DNA of 64,000 nucleotides from assembly GCA_963743425.1 (NCBI GenBank), contig CAVUPU010000009.1, forward strand, positions 62,001 to 126,000, read 5' to 3'. Positions 46,945-57,093 of the stretch are shown piece by piece. The number at the start of each line of letters is the position of its first letter. The stretch's first letter is position 1. The DNA comes from JAJVID01 sp963743425 (lineage in GTDB: Bacteria > Acidobacteriota > Blastocatellia > RBC074). The notes beneath the pieces are model-generated. The model was given only the letters and a program-made list of their open reading frames with translations. It was not told the DNA's origin and searched no databases. The position numbers and the translations under genes were made by a program.

Positions 46945-47916
46945 ATGAGCGACATAATCATCTGTCTGTTTTCCGGTTTGGGCTATGACCGCGTCGCGCA
47001 AGGCGTCGTCGGCGCGGGGCGGCGTCTGGCCGATCAACTCAATGGCAGGCTGCACGCCGTCATCGCCGGCGCGCACGATCCTGAGTTGAACATCAGGGTC
47101 GCGTCGGTGGCCGACGCCGTCGTAACCGCCGACCAGAGAGAACTTGCCCGCTACCAGCCGGAATTGCATTTGAACGTGATCACGCAAATCTGCCGCGACA
47201 TCGGGCCGCGCGCGGTCTTGTTCGGCAATGACACTTACAGCCAGGAGACAGCGCCGCGATTGGCGCATCGATTAGGAGGCGCGGCTGCCGGCGATTGTCT
47301 CGATTTGATGACTCACGATGGCGCGATCAGAGTCAAACGCAGCGTCTACGGCGGCAAGGCCGTAGCCACGATCGAGCTGAAGCGGTCGCCTGCGGTCGTG
47401 TGGCTGCGCGCCCGCGCGTTCGAGCCCGTGGCCACGACCTCGACGTCGGTGACGACGGTCAGACGGACCCGGTTCGATCTTCAAGCCGATGACCGCACGC
47501 AGATCGTCGAACGCAAATCAGAAGCGACGGGCGCGACGCGATTGGAAGACGCGCGCGTGATCGTTTCGGGAGGCCGCGGTCTCGGCGGTCCCGAACCGTT
47601 CAAGGATTTGCAGGAACTCGCGGCGATGTTGGGCGGCCAGACCGCCGCGTCGCGCGCGGCCTGCGATTCGGGCTGGTGTCCACCGTCGTGGCAGGTCGGC
47701 CAGACGGGCAAGAAGGTCGCGCCCGGTTTGTACATCGCCGTGGCGATCCGCGGCGCGAGTCAGCATATGGCAGGCATTTCAGACGCCAGGAATATCGCCG
47801 CGATCAACATTGACCCTGACGCGCCGATCTTCAAAAACTGCCGCTTCGGCATCGTCGAAGACTACAGGAAAGTCATCCCTCTGCTGAAAGAGAAACTCGC
47901 GGCTTTACAGAAATAA
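46945..47916 (+). CDS. etfA: Electron transfer flavoprotein alpha subunit
   Basis: 323 residues. The C-terminal FAD domain has GGRGLGGPEPFKDLQELA, then SGWCPPSWQVGQTGKKVAPG and VAIRGASQHMAGISDARNI, the EtfA signature. It forms the FAD-binding half of the heterodimer. ATG 46945. The beta subunit is upstream, and the membrane Fe-S oxidoreductase is downstream across a palindromic repeat. Confidence 0.95.
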   Translation: MSDIIICLFSGLGYDRVAQGVVGAGRRLADQLNGRLHAVIAGAHDPELNIRVASVADAVVTADQRELARYQPELHLNVITQICRDIGPRAVLFGNDTYSQETAPRLAHRLGGAAAGDCLDLMTHDGAIRVKRSVYGGKAVATIELKRSPAVVWLRARAFEPVATTSTSVTTVRRTRFDLQADDRTQIVERKSEATGATRLEDARVIVSGGRGLGGPEPFKDLQELAAMLGGQTAASRAACDSGWCPPSWQVGQTGKKVAPGLYIAVAIRGASQHMAGISDARNIAAINIDPDAPIFKNCRFGIVEDYRKVIPLLKEKLAALQK

Positions 47917-47920
47917 AACT

Positions 47921-47995
47921 CGTAGGGGCAGACCTGTGTGTCTGCCCCGGCGCCGTGATTTGCGAATCCGGGGCAGACACAGGTATGCCCCTACG
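47921..47995. repeat. GTAGGGGCAGACC palindromic repeat
   Basis: CGTAGGGGCAGACCTGTGTG (from 47921) pairs with the complement ending at 47995; arms of about 26 bases surround a GC-rich loop. It fills the whole gap between etfA and the oxidoreductase and ends eight bases before its ATG. Such GTAGGGGCAGAC units are commonly scattered in this kind of genome. Confidence 0.8.
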
Positions 47996-48002
47996 ATGAT
48001 TG

Positions 48003-50023
<2,021 letters not shown>

Positions 50024-50027
<4 letters not shown>

Positions 50028-50182
50028 GCTTGTTAGAAGGCGCGGAAACCTTGTCCATTCCAATACGCCTGCGTCGCACTACGATTGAGTGTGGATATGT
50101 TAGCGTGGAAGTAACGCCCGACCTGATTGGATTGGATGGTAAGCTTGATTCAGAAGAACTATTTCGACGCGCTCTTGAGTGA
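50024..50182 (+). CDS. 52-residue ORF coupled to the oxidoreductase gene
   Basis: The ATG overlaps the oxidoreductase stop (ATGA). The product MSLLEGAETLSIPIRLRRTT and the following EVTPDLIGLDGKLDSEEL is acidic with two short strands; no family is recognised. Coupling argues that it is translated. A further 36-codon ORF from ATG 50198 to 50308 could be genuine but is weaker. The gap 50183-50547 otherwise contains palindromic element copy 2. Confidence 0.45.
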
Positions 50183-50380
50183 GGGCAAGAACCGCAAATG
50201 GTTTGGTACAAAGAGGAACAGGTCGTCGCCCCACATCCGACTCAACAACAACGAGAGCCACACGAAAAGAGCCTGTTCAAAGCTCAAAATGGATTTGAAT
50301 TGATTTGAATGACCATGACTCTTTGGAAGATCCTCAATCAGAGTGACTGACATTGGCGCATTGAATGAAACCACATCCAC

Positions 50381-50473
50381 CGAAGGCGAGCGTTTAGAGT
50401 ACCGACTTTAGTCGGCAGCGTCCAAATGCCAAGCCCTGCCGACTAAAGTCGGTACTCTAAACGCTCGCCTTCG
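50381..50473. repeat. Large palindromic element, copy 2
   Basis: Perfect 36-base inverted arms (50381-50416 and 50438-50473, core GTACCGACTTTAGTCGGC) flank a 21-base loop. Shared flanks continue to about 50325 and 50521. The loop is the reverse complement of copy 1's over 12 bases, so it is inserted the other way round. It lies between the small coupled ORF and the first acyl-CoA dehydrogenase, inside the electron-transfer operon. Confidence 0.9.
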
Positions 50474-50547
50474 ATTATTGTAGTTAAATCAAATGCGCCA
50501 CTGTCGATTGTTTCGATTTAGAGCGTTAGCGCAAGAAAGGAATCTCT

Positions 50548-51708
50548 ATGGATTTAAATCTCACTCCTGAACAACGGCAATTCCGCGACGAATTGCGCGC
50601 GTGGCTCCAATCCAACGTTCCGCCGCGCTGGCCGGGCAGCACGGCTGAAGAAGAGAAAGGCCCGTATTTCGAGTACCTGCGCAACTGGCAGCGCAAAGCC
50701 AGCGAGGGCGGGTGGGCAGCGATCTCGTGGCCGAGGGAATACGGCGGACGCGACGCGAAGCTGATAGAGATGGCGATCCTGCAGGAGGAATGGGCGCGCG
50801 CCGAAGCCCCGCTGCTGATCAATGCGCTCGGCCTCTACCTGATCGGCCCGACGATCATCGCCGTCGGAACCGAAGAGCAGAAAGCGCGCTTTCTGCTGAA
50901 GATCGTCTCCGCTGAAGAGATCTGGTGTCAGGGATTCTCCGAGCCGAATGCGGGTAGCGATGTCGCGTCGCTTGCGACCAAGGCCACACTTGACGGCGAT
51001 GATTTCGTCGTCAACGGTCAGAAGATCTGGACCAGCCTTGCTCACGTCGCCGACTGGTGTTTGCTGCTTGTGCGCACCGATCCGGACGCGCCCAAGCACA
51101 AAGGGATCACCGCGCTGTTGGTTGATATGCACAGCCCCGGCGTCACAGTGCGCCCGCTCAAGCAGATGACCGGTGACGCCAGCTTCAACGAGGTCTTCTT
51201 CGACAACGTTCGCGTGCCGGTCTCGAACGCGCTCGGCGAAGTCAACAAAGGCTGGCAGACGGCGATCACCACGCTGATGAACGAGCGCGCAAATCTGGGA
51301 ACGGGCACTTACGTTATATTCAAGCGCAATCTGGACGAATTGATCGAACAATTCCGCCAGACGAAGCGCAGCCAGAATCCACTCTTCCGTCAAAAACTCG
51401 CGCAGGCTTACGTCGAGTTGGAGATATTCCGGCTCACCAACATGCGCTCGCTCGCCAGGATCAGCCAGACGGGCGCCCCCGGCCCCGAAGGCTCGATCCT
51501 CAAACTTCAATGGAGCGAGTTCAATCAGCGATTCCAGCAGACCGCGATGGAGGCGCTCGGACCGCACGCGCAGTTGTGGGGCTTCGACGACGGTCGATGG
51601 ACTTTCAATTACCTGCGCGCGCGCGCCAACACCATCGAAGCGGGCACCAGCGAAATCTTGCGCAACATCGTCGCCGAAAGAGTTCTGGGATTACCGAAGA
51701 GTTATTAA
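50548..51708 (+). CDS. Acyl-CoA dehydrogenase, subunit/paralog 1
   Basis: 386 residues. FAD and substrate motifs are visible: WCQGFSEPNAGSDVASL near 130, NGQKIWTSLAHVADWCLLLV, and the C-terminal IEAGTSEILRNIVAERVLGL that supplies the catalytic Glu. AAAGGAAT precedes ATG 50548. It is followed, across a heptamer-repeat spacer, by a second acyl-CoA dehydrogenase of different type. Electrons would go to EtfAB encoded just upstream. Substrate chain length is not readable. Confidence 0.92.
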   Translation: MDLNLTPEQRQFRDELRAWLQSNVPPRWPGSTAEEEKGPYFEYLRNWQRKASEGGWAAISWPREYGGRDAKLIEMAILQEEWARAEAPLLINALGLYLIGPTIIAVGTEEQKARFLLKIVSAEEIWCQGFSEPNAGSDVASLATKATLDGDDFVVNGQKIWTSLAHVADWCLLLVRTDPDAPKHKGITALLVDMHSPGVTVRPLKQMTGDASFNEVFFDNVRVPVSNALGEVNKGWQTAITTLMNERANLGTGTYVIFKRNLDELIEQFRQTKRSQNPLFRQKLAQAYVELEIFRLTNMRSLARISQTGAPGPEGSILKLQWSEFNQRFQQTAMEALGPHAQLWGFDDGRWTFNYLRARANTIEAGTSEILRNIVAERVLGLPKSY

Positions 51709-51710
51709 CC

Positions 51711-51805
51711 AGGTTTCAGGTTTCAGGTTTCAGGTTTCAGTAAAATCCTGCAGATCAGAAACCTGGACTTGGAGCCTGACACCTGACACCTGACACCTGA
51801 CACCT
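51711..51805. repeat. Paired heptamer repeats between the acyl-CoA dehydrogenases
   Basis: Four AGGTTTC heptamers (51711-51738) and four CCTGACA heptamers (51775-51802) lie 36 bases apart. The second is the complement of AGGTGTC, one base different from the first, so the two arrays can pair into an imperfect hairpin. They end directly at the ATG of the second dehydrogenase (51806) and provide no Shine-Dalgarno. Confidence 0.75.
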
Positions 51806-52936
51806 ATGGATTTCGATCTCAATAAAGCGCAGAAGCTTCTTCAACAATCGGCGCGCGATTTCTTCGCGCGTGAATGCAAGCCGGAACGCGTGCGTGAGTT
51901 GATGGCCACCGATACGGCCTTCGACGACGGCCTGTGGCGCGCGATGGCCGATCAGGGCTGGACCGGTTTGATCATTCCCGAAGATTTCGGCGGACTCGGG
52001 CTGAGCCTGGTCGATCTGATCGCCGTCAGCGAAGAGATGGGCCGCGCCTGTTTGCCGGCGCCGTTTCTTTCGACGCTGTGGGCCGCCGCCTTGATTGACC
52101 GCGCGGGAAGCGAGGGGCAGCGCAAACAATATCTTGAGCCGATTGCGGCGGGCGATATGAAGGCCACGGTCGCGCTGCTCGAAGAGGACGCCGACTGGAA
52201 CCCGGGCGCTGTTCGACTGCGCGCGGAAAAAGAGGGCAAGGAGTATCGGCTGCGCGGGCGCAAGGAGTTCGTCACCGACGCAGAGGTCGCCGACGTGATC
52301 ATCTGCGTGGCGCGTGGCAATGACGGATTAGTTCTGGCCCCGGTCGAGAAGGGCGCGAAGGGAATGAAGATCGCCGCGACGCCGGGCGTTGACGCGACGC
52401 GCAAACTCTACTCGGTCGAATTCGATGATGTCGTCGCGCCCGAAGCCGACGCGCTCGCGTTCAATACGCAAACGCAGGGTGCGCTCGAATCGGCTATGAC
52501 TACGGCCGTCGTCGCGTTGTGCGCCGAAATGCTGGGCGGGATGCAGTGGACGCTCGAAAACACCGTCGAATACGCCAAGACGAGACAGCAGTTCGGTAAA
52601 CCCATCGGCATTTATCAAGCCGTGCAGCACCAGCTCGCCGATATGTTCCTGATGACCGAAAGCGCGCGTTCAGCGGTCTATTACGCCGCCTGGGCCGTCT
52701 CGGAGAACGATCCGTCGGCGAAGCTGGCCGTCTCGGTCGCCAAGTCTTATTGCTCCGACGCCGCCCGTGAAGTCGGCAACCGCGGCGCGCAGGCTCATGG
52801 CGGCATCGGATTCACCTGGGAACACAACCTGCAGCTTTATTACAAACGCGCCAAAGCGTCCGAGATTATGTTCGGCGACGCTAACTATCACCGCGAAGAG
52901 ATTGCGCGGAAGGTCGTGGATGACTCTGAAGGCTGA
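51806..52936 (+). CDS. Acyl-CoA dehydrogenase, subunit/paralog 2
   Basis: 376 residues, FadE28-like with a short N-terminus (MDFDLNKAQKLLQQSARDFF), GFDQGWTGLIIPEDFGG-type contacts (DQGWTGLIIPEDFGGLGLS), and a C-terminal QAHGGIGFTWEHNLQLYYK. That region lacks the IEAGTSE Glu seen in the first copy. Adjacent divergent ACAD pairs of this kind often form alpha2-beta2 heterotetramers in which one subunit provides the catalytic base. That the two proteins assemble here is inferred from order and motifs. ATG 51806. Confidence 0.9.
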   Translation: MDFDLNKAQKLLQQSARDFFARECKPERVRELMATDTAFDDGLWRAMADQGWTGLIIPEDFGGLGLSLVDLIAVSEEMGRACLPAPFLSTLWAAALIDRAGSEGQRKQYLEPIAAGDMKATVALLEEDADWNPGAVRLRAEKEGKEYRLRGRKEFVTDAEVADVIICVARGNDGLVLAPVEKGAKGMKIAATPGVDATRKLYSVEFDDVVAPEADALAFNTQTQGALESAMTTAVVALCAEMLGGMQWTLENTVEYAKTRQQFGKPIGIYQAVQHQLADMFLMTESARSAVYYAAWAVSENDPSAKLAVSVAKSYCSDAAREVGNRGAQAHGGIGFTWEHNLQLYYKRAKASEIMFGDANYHREEIARKVVDDSEG

Positions 52937-52988
52937 AGAAGACTGGATTAGATTCCAGATTCGGAAGAGGAAATCAAAGAAAAAGTGA
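52920..52988 (+). other. 22-residue basic ORF before the YgiT gene
   Basis: It starts with ATG inside the end of the second dehydrogenase gene and encodes MTLKAEEDWIRFQIRKRKSK plus KK; its stop overlaps the YgiT GTG start. It could be the remains of the toxin that normally precedes YgiT-type antitoxins (DUF4258 proteins end in Trp then Arg-rich tails), but it is too short to be sure. Confidence 0.3.
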
Positions 52989-53275
52989 AGTCAGATAAGA
53001 AAGTAAGAAAATGTCCTGAGTGCGGTGGCCCAGTGCACCCAGGATACACAGAGTTGGTTTACGACCTTAAGTATCGTGTGCGCATAAACAATGTGCCTGC
53101 GAATATCTGCGCGCAGTGTGGCGAGGTGTTTATTGCCGGTCGAGTCGCTTCCGAAGTGAATCGATTGGTTAATCGCCTCATCGAAGACGTTGAAAGTTTT
53201 GCCAAAAGTCAGCCACAGATTACGGGAGAGATCGAAGGATCATTGGCCAGTAAGGAGATCGCCATCGCTATTTGA
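52985..53275 (+). CDS. YgiT-type zinc-finger protein (antitoxin-like)
   Basis: 96 residues from GTG 52985. The zinc site is CPECGG and CAQCGE around a YDLKYRVRINNVPANI strand, matching the YgiT/MqsA-N family; the C-terminal helix is EVNRLVNRLIEDVESF. YgiT proteins repress and neutralise a partner toxin (MqsR or DUF4258). No full toxin is encoded next to it; only a 22-codon ORF sits upstream. It is therefore an orphan antitoxin. Confidence 0.82.
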   Translation: MKSDKKVRKCPECGGPVHPGYTELVYDLKYRVRINNVPANICAQCGEVFIAGRVASEVNRLVNRLIEDVESFAKSQPQITGEIEGSLASKEIAIAI

Positions 53276-53451
53276 TGCGTTTTTACGGACCGGTTCTCAC
53301 GGCTAAGTGGCTTGTCCCGGAGAAATTTTGTGACCGTCAGTCTCGCGCCATCGTCTTCATTACGCGGAATAATGTCGCCACTTATGAGTTTTGCGGAAAG
53401 CGGCGGCGCAGTCAGTTCAAATTCACTCAAATTTCACAGGGAGACAATACG

Positions 53452-53982
53452 ATGAAAAGCGGATTGACTATTTGTGGTCTGTTCTGCGCATTAATGATCG
53501 GCGTTGCGGCCGTCAGCGCGCAAAAAGGCGCCAACTTTGCCGGTACGTGGGAGTTGGATAAAGCCAAGAGCCAGTTGCCGCAGAGGCAAGCCGATAGCAT
53601 CAAAAGCGCAACGTGGATCATCACCCAGGACGACAAACAGATAACCAGCGAGCAGAAGATTGAAAGCGTTGAAGGCGCTGGCGGCGGCGGACGCGGACGC
53701 GGATTCGGGATGGGCGGCCCATTGACCGTCAAACTCGACGGCAGCGAGACAACGACCGAGTCGGAAGGCAGGAAATCAACCTCCAAAGCGAAATGGCTGA
53801 ACGAGGGGAAGACGCTTGAAATTACATCCGTGACGAGCGGTGAGGCTCAGGGGAATGCCTTCACGACAACCTCGACTGAACACTGGGAACTGGCCGATGG
53901 CGGCAAGACGCTCAAGGTTCATCGCAAGAGGGAAAGCCAGCGTGGCCCTCAGGAATTGACCTGGGTGCTCACGAAGAAGTAA
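53452..53982 (+). CDS. Secreted Gly-rich small protein, paralog A
   Basis: 176 residues: a signal peptide (LTICGLFCALMIGVAAVSAQ), then a lipocalin-like beta pattern (ANFAGTWELDKAKSQLPQR, ATWIITQDDKQITSE), a Gly-rich loop (GAGGGGRGRGFGMGG) and the closing EHWELADGGKTLKVHRKRES. AGGGAG precedes ATG 53452; longer frames upstream read through the leader. The fold recalls a family common in Acidobacteriota, of unknown role. Paralog B (55145) is its near copy. Confidence 0.75.
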   Translation: MKSGLTICGLFCALMIGVAAVSAQKGANFAGTWELDKAKSQLPQRQADSIKSATWIITQDDKQITSEQKIESVEGAGGGGRGRGFGMGGPLTVKLDGSETTTESEGRKSTSKAKWLNEGKTLEITSVTSGEAQGNAFTTTSTEHWELADGGKTLKVHRKRESQRGPQELTWVLTKK

Positions 53983-54095
53983 TTTTGTTTGGACTCGACT
54001 TTATCCAATTTTGGCCTTTGAAATTTGGTCTTTGAAAAAATAACGGCAGACCGCGTAAGCTCTGGAAGAAATCTTTTTCCAGAGAAGTCTTCCAT

Positions 54096-55040
54096 ATGCA
54101 AACACTGCCTGCCGAATTGTTGAGCCTGATTGTAGTCTTTCAGCCCCTGTTCACCAAGCCGACTTGGGAGAACGCGAAAGCGCTTCTGCCCGGAGCGCTG
54201 CCTCAGCGCGGCAAACGCACCGTCACAGCTTGCTTGCGGATCGCTCGAAGGTCAACCGCCGAAAGCCTCTTCCTATCGCATTCGTCGTCGCGCTCACAAC
54301 AGCAAGATGCGGAAATCGCGAGCCAAGGCGATCGTCAAAAAGAAGTTTGTGGCAAGCGGCAAGACTGGGCGGCAGCACAAGACGGCTATAGATATTCTGA
54401 TGACCATGAGTCGATAGGCGCATCGCTGGATGCCGGGACGGGCGAATGTCTTGGTGGTTGACGGAGGCTATGCCGCGATCAAACTGGCTCTGACCTGCGT
54501 GTTGATGAATAACACAGCCCTCGTGATGCGCGTTCATTGGAATGCGGCATTGCATCATTTTCCAACAGAAGAAAGCCAAGGACCGTCGTGGGTTTCAATC
54601 GCTCAAAGGCGCGCAGCAGCCGCCGCCCCAAGAATGTGCGAGGGACAAACAGACCAAATGGGAAGAACGTGAGATTGACTGGTATGGCGGCGAAAAGAAA
54701 AAGATGTTGATATTTACGCGGACCGCCTTGTGGTACCGTCCGTGCTAATCGCCAGTGGCGATTCGTTATGTCATCACGCGCGACCCCTCCCGTCCTGTTG
54801 GGTCTGTTTTCGCTGGTCGCAATCTTTGCCAGCAAGCTCCGGGAAGAGGGATAGATTCCAGTTTTGACCACTGCCTGGTATCAAAAGCCGGAAGCGACCT
54901 TCTCTGATTGTTTGGCGTTGGTACGCAAGCAGTTATGGGATTCCAGTTTTCATGTGAAGTCTGCTCGGAAAGTTGACTTCGTTAGTTTGCCAATGCAGGA
55001 GTGGGAACACTTGATTTCCTGCTTATCTGCCGCGGCGTAA
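54096..55040 (+). pseudogene. Degraded DDE transposase
   Basis: Collinear but out-of-frame transposase pieces run for about 0.95 kb. MQTLPAELLSLIVVFQPLFT and RGKRTVTACLRIA mark the N-terminus. NVLVVDGGYAAIKLALTCV carries a DDE-like Asp. WYGGEKKKM and WYQKPEATFSDCLALVRKQL close to the stop at 55040 are C-terminal. At least three shifts and internal deletions separate them. A short hairpin precedes it (54060-54084). The element lies between the two secreted paralogs and is dead. Confidence 0.75.
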
Positions 55041-55144
55041 TTTGGATAAAGTCGAGGCGGAATAATGTCGCCACTTATGAGTTTTGCGGAAAGCGGCGGC
55101 GCAATCAGTTCAAATTCACTCAAATTTCACAGGGAGACAATACG

Positions 55145-55690
55145 ATGAAAAGAGCATTGACTATTTGTGGTCTGTTCTGCGCATTAATGATTGGCGTCGC
55201 GGCTGTCAGCGCGCAAAAAGGCGTCAATTTTGCGGGCACGTGGGAGTTGGACAAAGCGAAAAGCAAATTGCCAGAGCAGATAGCCAGCAACCTCACTAGC
55301 CTGACCTGGACGGTTACGCAAAGTGATACGGAATTGAAGATCGAGCCGAAGGCCGAAATGGCGCAAGCTGGAGGTGGCGGCGGTGGCGGACGTGGTGGGG
55401 GCATGGGCGGCAATCAGCCATCAACTTATAAGCTCGATGGTAGCGAGACGACCACCGACTTGACAGGCCGCATGACCGGCAAAGTGACGCGCAAGGCCAA
55501 GTGGGCGGGCGAAGGAAAAATTCTCGAACTGAATTCTGTAACTAACGCTGATTTCAACGGCAACGCATTTACTTCCACAACGACAGAGCATTGGGAGTTG
55601 GCCGATGACGGCAAAACACTCAAGGTCCATCGCAAGTCGGAAAACCCGCGTGGGACCCAGGAGTCAACCTACATGTTCACGAAGAAATAG
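55145..55690 (+). CDS. Secreted Gly-rich small protein, paralog B
   Basis: 181 residues with the same plan as paralog A: signal peptide (LTICGLFCALMIGVAAVSAQ), NFAGTWELDKAKSKLPEQ, a longer Gly loop (GGGGGGGRGGGMGG) and EHWELADDGKTLKVHRKSEN. The 88 bases before its ATG match those before paralog A at all but one base (55057 versus 53364). The duplication therefore included the leader and presumably the promoter. AGGGAG precedes ATG 55145. Confidence 0.75.
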   Translation: MKRALTICGLFCALMIGVAAVSAQKGVNFAGTWELDKAKSKLPEQIASNLTSLTWTVTQSDTELKIEPKAEMAQAGGGGGGGRGGGMGGNQPSTYKLDGSETTTDLTGRMTGKVTRKAKWAGEGKILELNSVTNADFNGNAFTSTTTEHWELADDGKTLKVHRKSENPRGTQESTYMFTKK

Positions 55691-55700
55691 ATTTGTTCTT

Positions 55701-55807
55701 AGTACCGACTTTCAGGCGGAAGCAGCTTGATTATCGAGTCCTTCCGCCTGAAGGCATCGCTACAAAACCTTCAGGTTCATCGAGTCTTTCCGCCTGAAGG
55801 CGGTACT
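55701..55807. repeat. Palindromic element AGTACCGACTTTCAGGCGGAA
   Basis: The left arm 55701-55721 pairs imperfectly with the right arm ending at 55807. A second copy of the right-arm motif (TTCCGCCTGAAGGC, near 55742) lies inside, so the element is internally duplicated. The AGTACCGACTT start is shared with the 42 kb and 50 kb elements. It fills the gap between paralog B and the convergent isochorismatase gene. Confidence 0.75.
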
Positions 55808-55815
55808 ATGAACTA

Positions 55816-56379
55816 TCAGCTCAACTGTTTCACCAGCGCCTGCATCTGTTTAAATTCGGGCGTTCCCGCCGGACACAATTCAAACAGCGCCATCTCAATT
55901 GATGAGATGATCGCTCCTGCCTTCGCCATCCTGTCTATCGCCAACTCGCGATTCCTGGCCAGCCTGGTTGAAACCGCGTCGCTCAGCAAATGTACCTGAT
56001 ACCCGTTTTGTAGAAGATCGTGCGCAGTCTGGCTGACGCAGATGTGCGCTTCGATGCCGCACAGGATCACCTGCTCGATGTGACGCTCGCGCAACCGCGT
56101 GTCGAACTCCTGCGCGCCGCAGGCCGAAAACGACAGCTTCTCGATCGGAGAAGAGCCTTCGGGGAGATTCTCGGCGATCGCCGTCGCCGTTCGCCCCAAC
56201 CCTTTCGGATATTGTTCAGTAACGATGATCGGCAGGTTGAGCAGTTTGCACGCTTGAACCGTCAATGCGATGCGCTCAACCATTTCGTCGAAATCGGGAA
56301 TGATCTTGCCGAAAGCTTCCTGCATATCAATCACCGCGAGCGCGGCGCGGCGGCGGTCGAGTAGTGAAGGGTGTCTCAT
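55816..56379 (-). CDS. Isochorismatase-family cysteine hydrolase
   Basis: 187 residues. The Asp-Lys-Cys triad is visible: VIDMQEAF, IEKLSFSACG and CGIEAHICVSQTA. It resembles YcaC-type hydrolases (N-carbamoyl or amide substrates) rather than true isochorismatases. The start is ATG 56379. It has no operon partner and is bounded by palindromic terminators on both sides. Confidence 0.87.
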   Translation of the reverse strand: MRHPSLLDRRRAALAVIDMQEAFGKIIPDFDEMVERIALTVQACKLLNLPIIVTEQYPKGLGRTATAIAENLPEGSSPIEKLSFSACGAQEFDTRLRERHIEQVILCGIEAHICVSQTAHDLLQNGYQVHLLSDAVSTRLARNRELAIDRMAKAGAIISSIEMALFELCPAGTPEFKQMQALVKQLS

Positions 56380-56469
56380 AACAATACCTCTTGTGTCGAT
56401 GAAGTTATCGCGACTTTAATCTGATTCATGCCCAAAGTATGGCAGCGGCAGTGGGAAGCAAAAAGGGCA

Positions 56470-56519
56470 AAAAGGGCAAAAGAGGCAAAAAGAATTCTTT
56501 TTGCCTCTTTTGCCCTTTT
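56470..56519. terminator. 50-base perfect A/T-flanked palindrome
   Basis: Two 25-base arms (AAAAGGGCAAAAGAGGCAAA then AAGAA, and the complement) meet without a loop, centred on GAATTC. The A- and T-rich ends allow termination on either strand. It separates the isochorismatase gene from the GntR promoter. A partial AAAAGGGC copy lies just before it. Confidence 0.75.
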
Positions 56520-56601
56520 CGCTTCTACGCTGTTTCGTTTGTCGAGCCATCGCAAAGCCGCTTGCTCACGTGAAAAAAAATCCCTTCCGCGAAAATTTTC
56601 C

Positions 56602-56660
56602 TTGACAGCCGAAAGAGACAGTATTACTTTCATAGTGTACTAGCACAGTAGCACAGTACA
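56602..56660 (+). promoter_or_regulatory. Promoter and probable self-operator of the GntR gene
   Basis: TTGACA lies at 56602-56607, with a weak -10 about 17 bases on (TACTTT, 56625-56630). Downstream, TGTACT (56636-56641) and AGTACA (56655-56660) form an inverted repeat with a 13-base spacer that contains a direct AGCACAGT repeat. A YtrA-type GntR repressor usually binds such an inverted repeat in its own promoter. The GntR gene starts at 56684. Confidence 0.55.
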
Positions 56661-56683
56661 GCGAGACAAACCGGTGAAGATAG

Positions 56684-57091
56684 ATGTTGCTGAAACCGAA
56701 TCCATCATCGGGCGTGCCGATCTATAAGCAGTTGATGGGGCAGATCAAGCATGCCATTGAGACGGGCGCGCTGCGCGGCGGGGAGCAACTCCCCGGCATA
56801 CGCAAGCTGGCGGAAGAGCTGGTGATCAACCCGAACACGATCGCCAAAGTCTACCGCGAGCTGGAGCACGAGGGAGTGATCGAGCTGCGCCAGGGCACGG
56901 GCGCTTTCGTCGCCGACCGAAAGGAGGCCGTCGCGCGTCCACAAATTTTGCGCGCGGCGCCGCTGATCAAGAACCTGATCGCAAAGCTGGCATCGCTCAA
57001 CCTGAGCGAAGAAGAGATGCGGCGGTTGTTCGAGGCCGAATTGACGAACCTGCGCGAAAACGGTCTGCCAAAGGCGTCAAGCAAGAGGTGA
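56684..57091 (+). CDS. GntR-family (YtrA-type) transcription regulator
   Basis: 135 residues. The wHTH reads PIYKQLMGQIKHAIETGAL then LPGIRKLAEELVINPNTIAK, and the short C-terminal tail (PLIKNLIAKLASLNLSEEEM) is the two-helix dimer domain of the YtrA subfamily. Such regulators repress the ABC exporter genes that follow. The ATPase start overlaps almost directly (GTG 57088, ATG 57094). Confidence 0.9.
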   Translation: MLLKPNPSSGVPIYKQLMGQIKHAIETGALRGGEQLPGIRKLAEELVINPNTIAKVYRELEHEGVIELRQGTGAFVADRKEAVARPQILRAAPLIKNLIAKLASLNLSEEEMRRLFEAELTNLRENGLPKASSKR

Positions 57092-57093
57092 AT

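Noticed and set aside
50198..50308. 36-codon ORF after the small coupled gene
   Set aside because: Its start has no Shine-Dalgarno and it is too short to support without conservation data.
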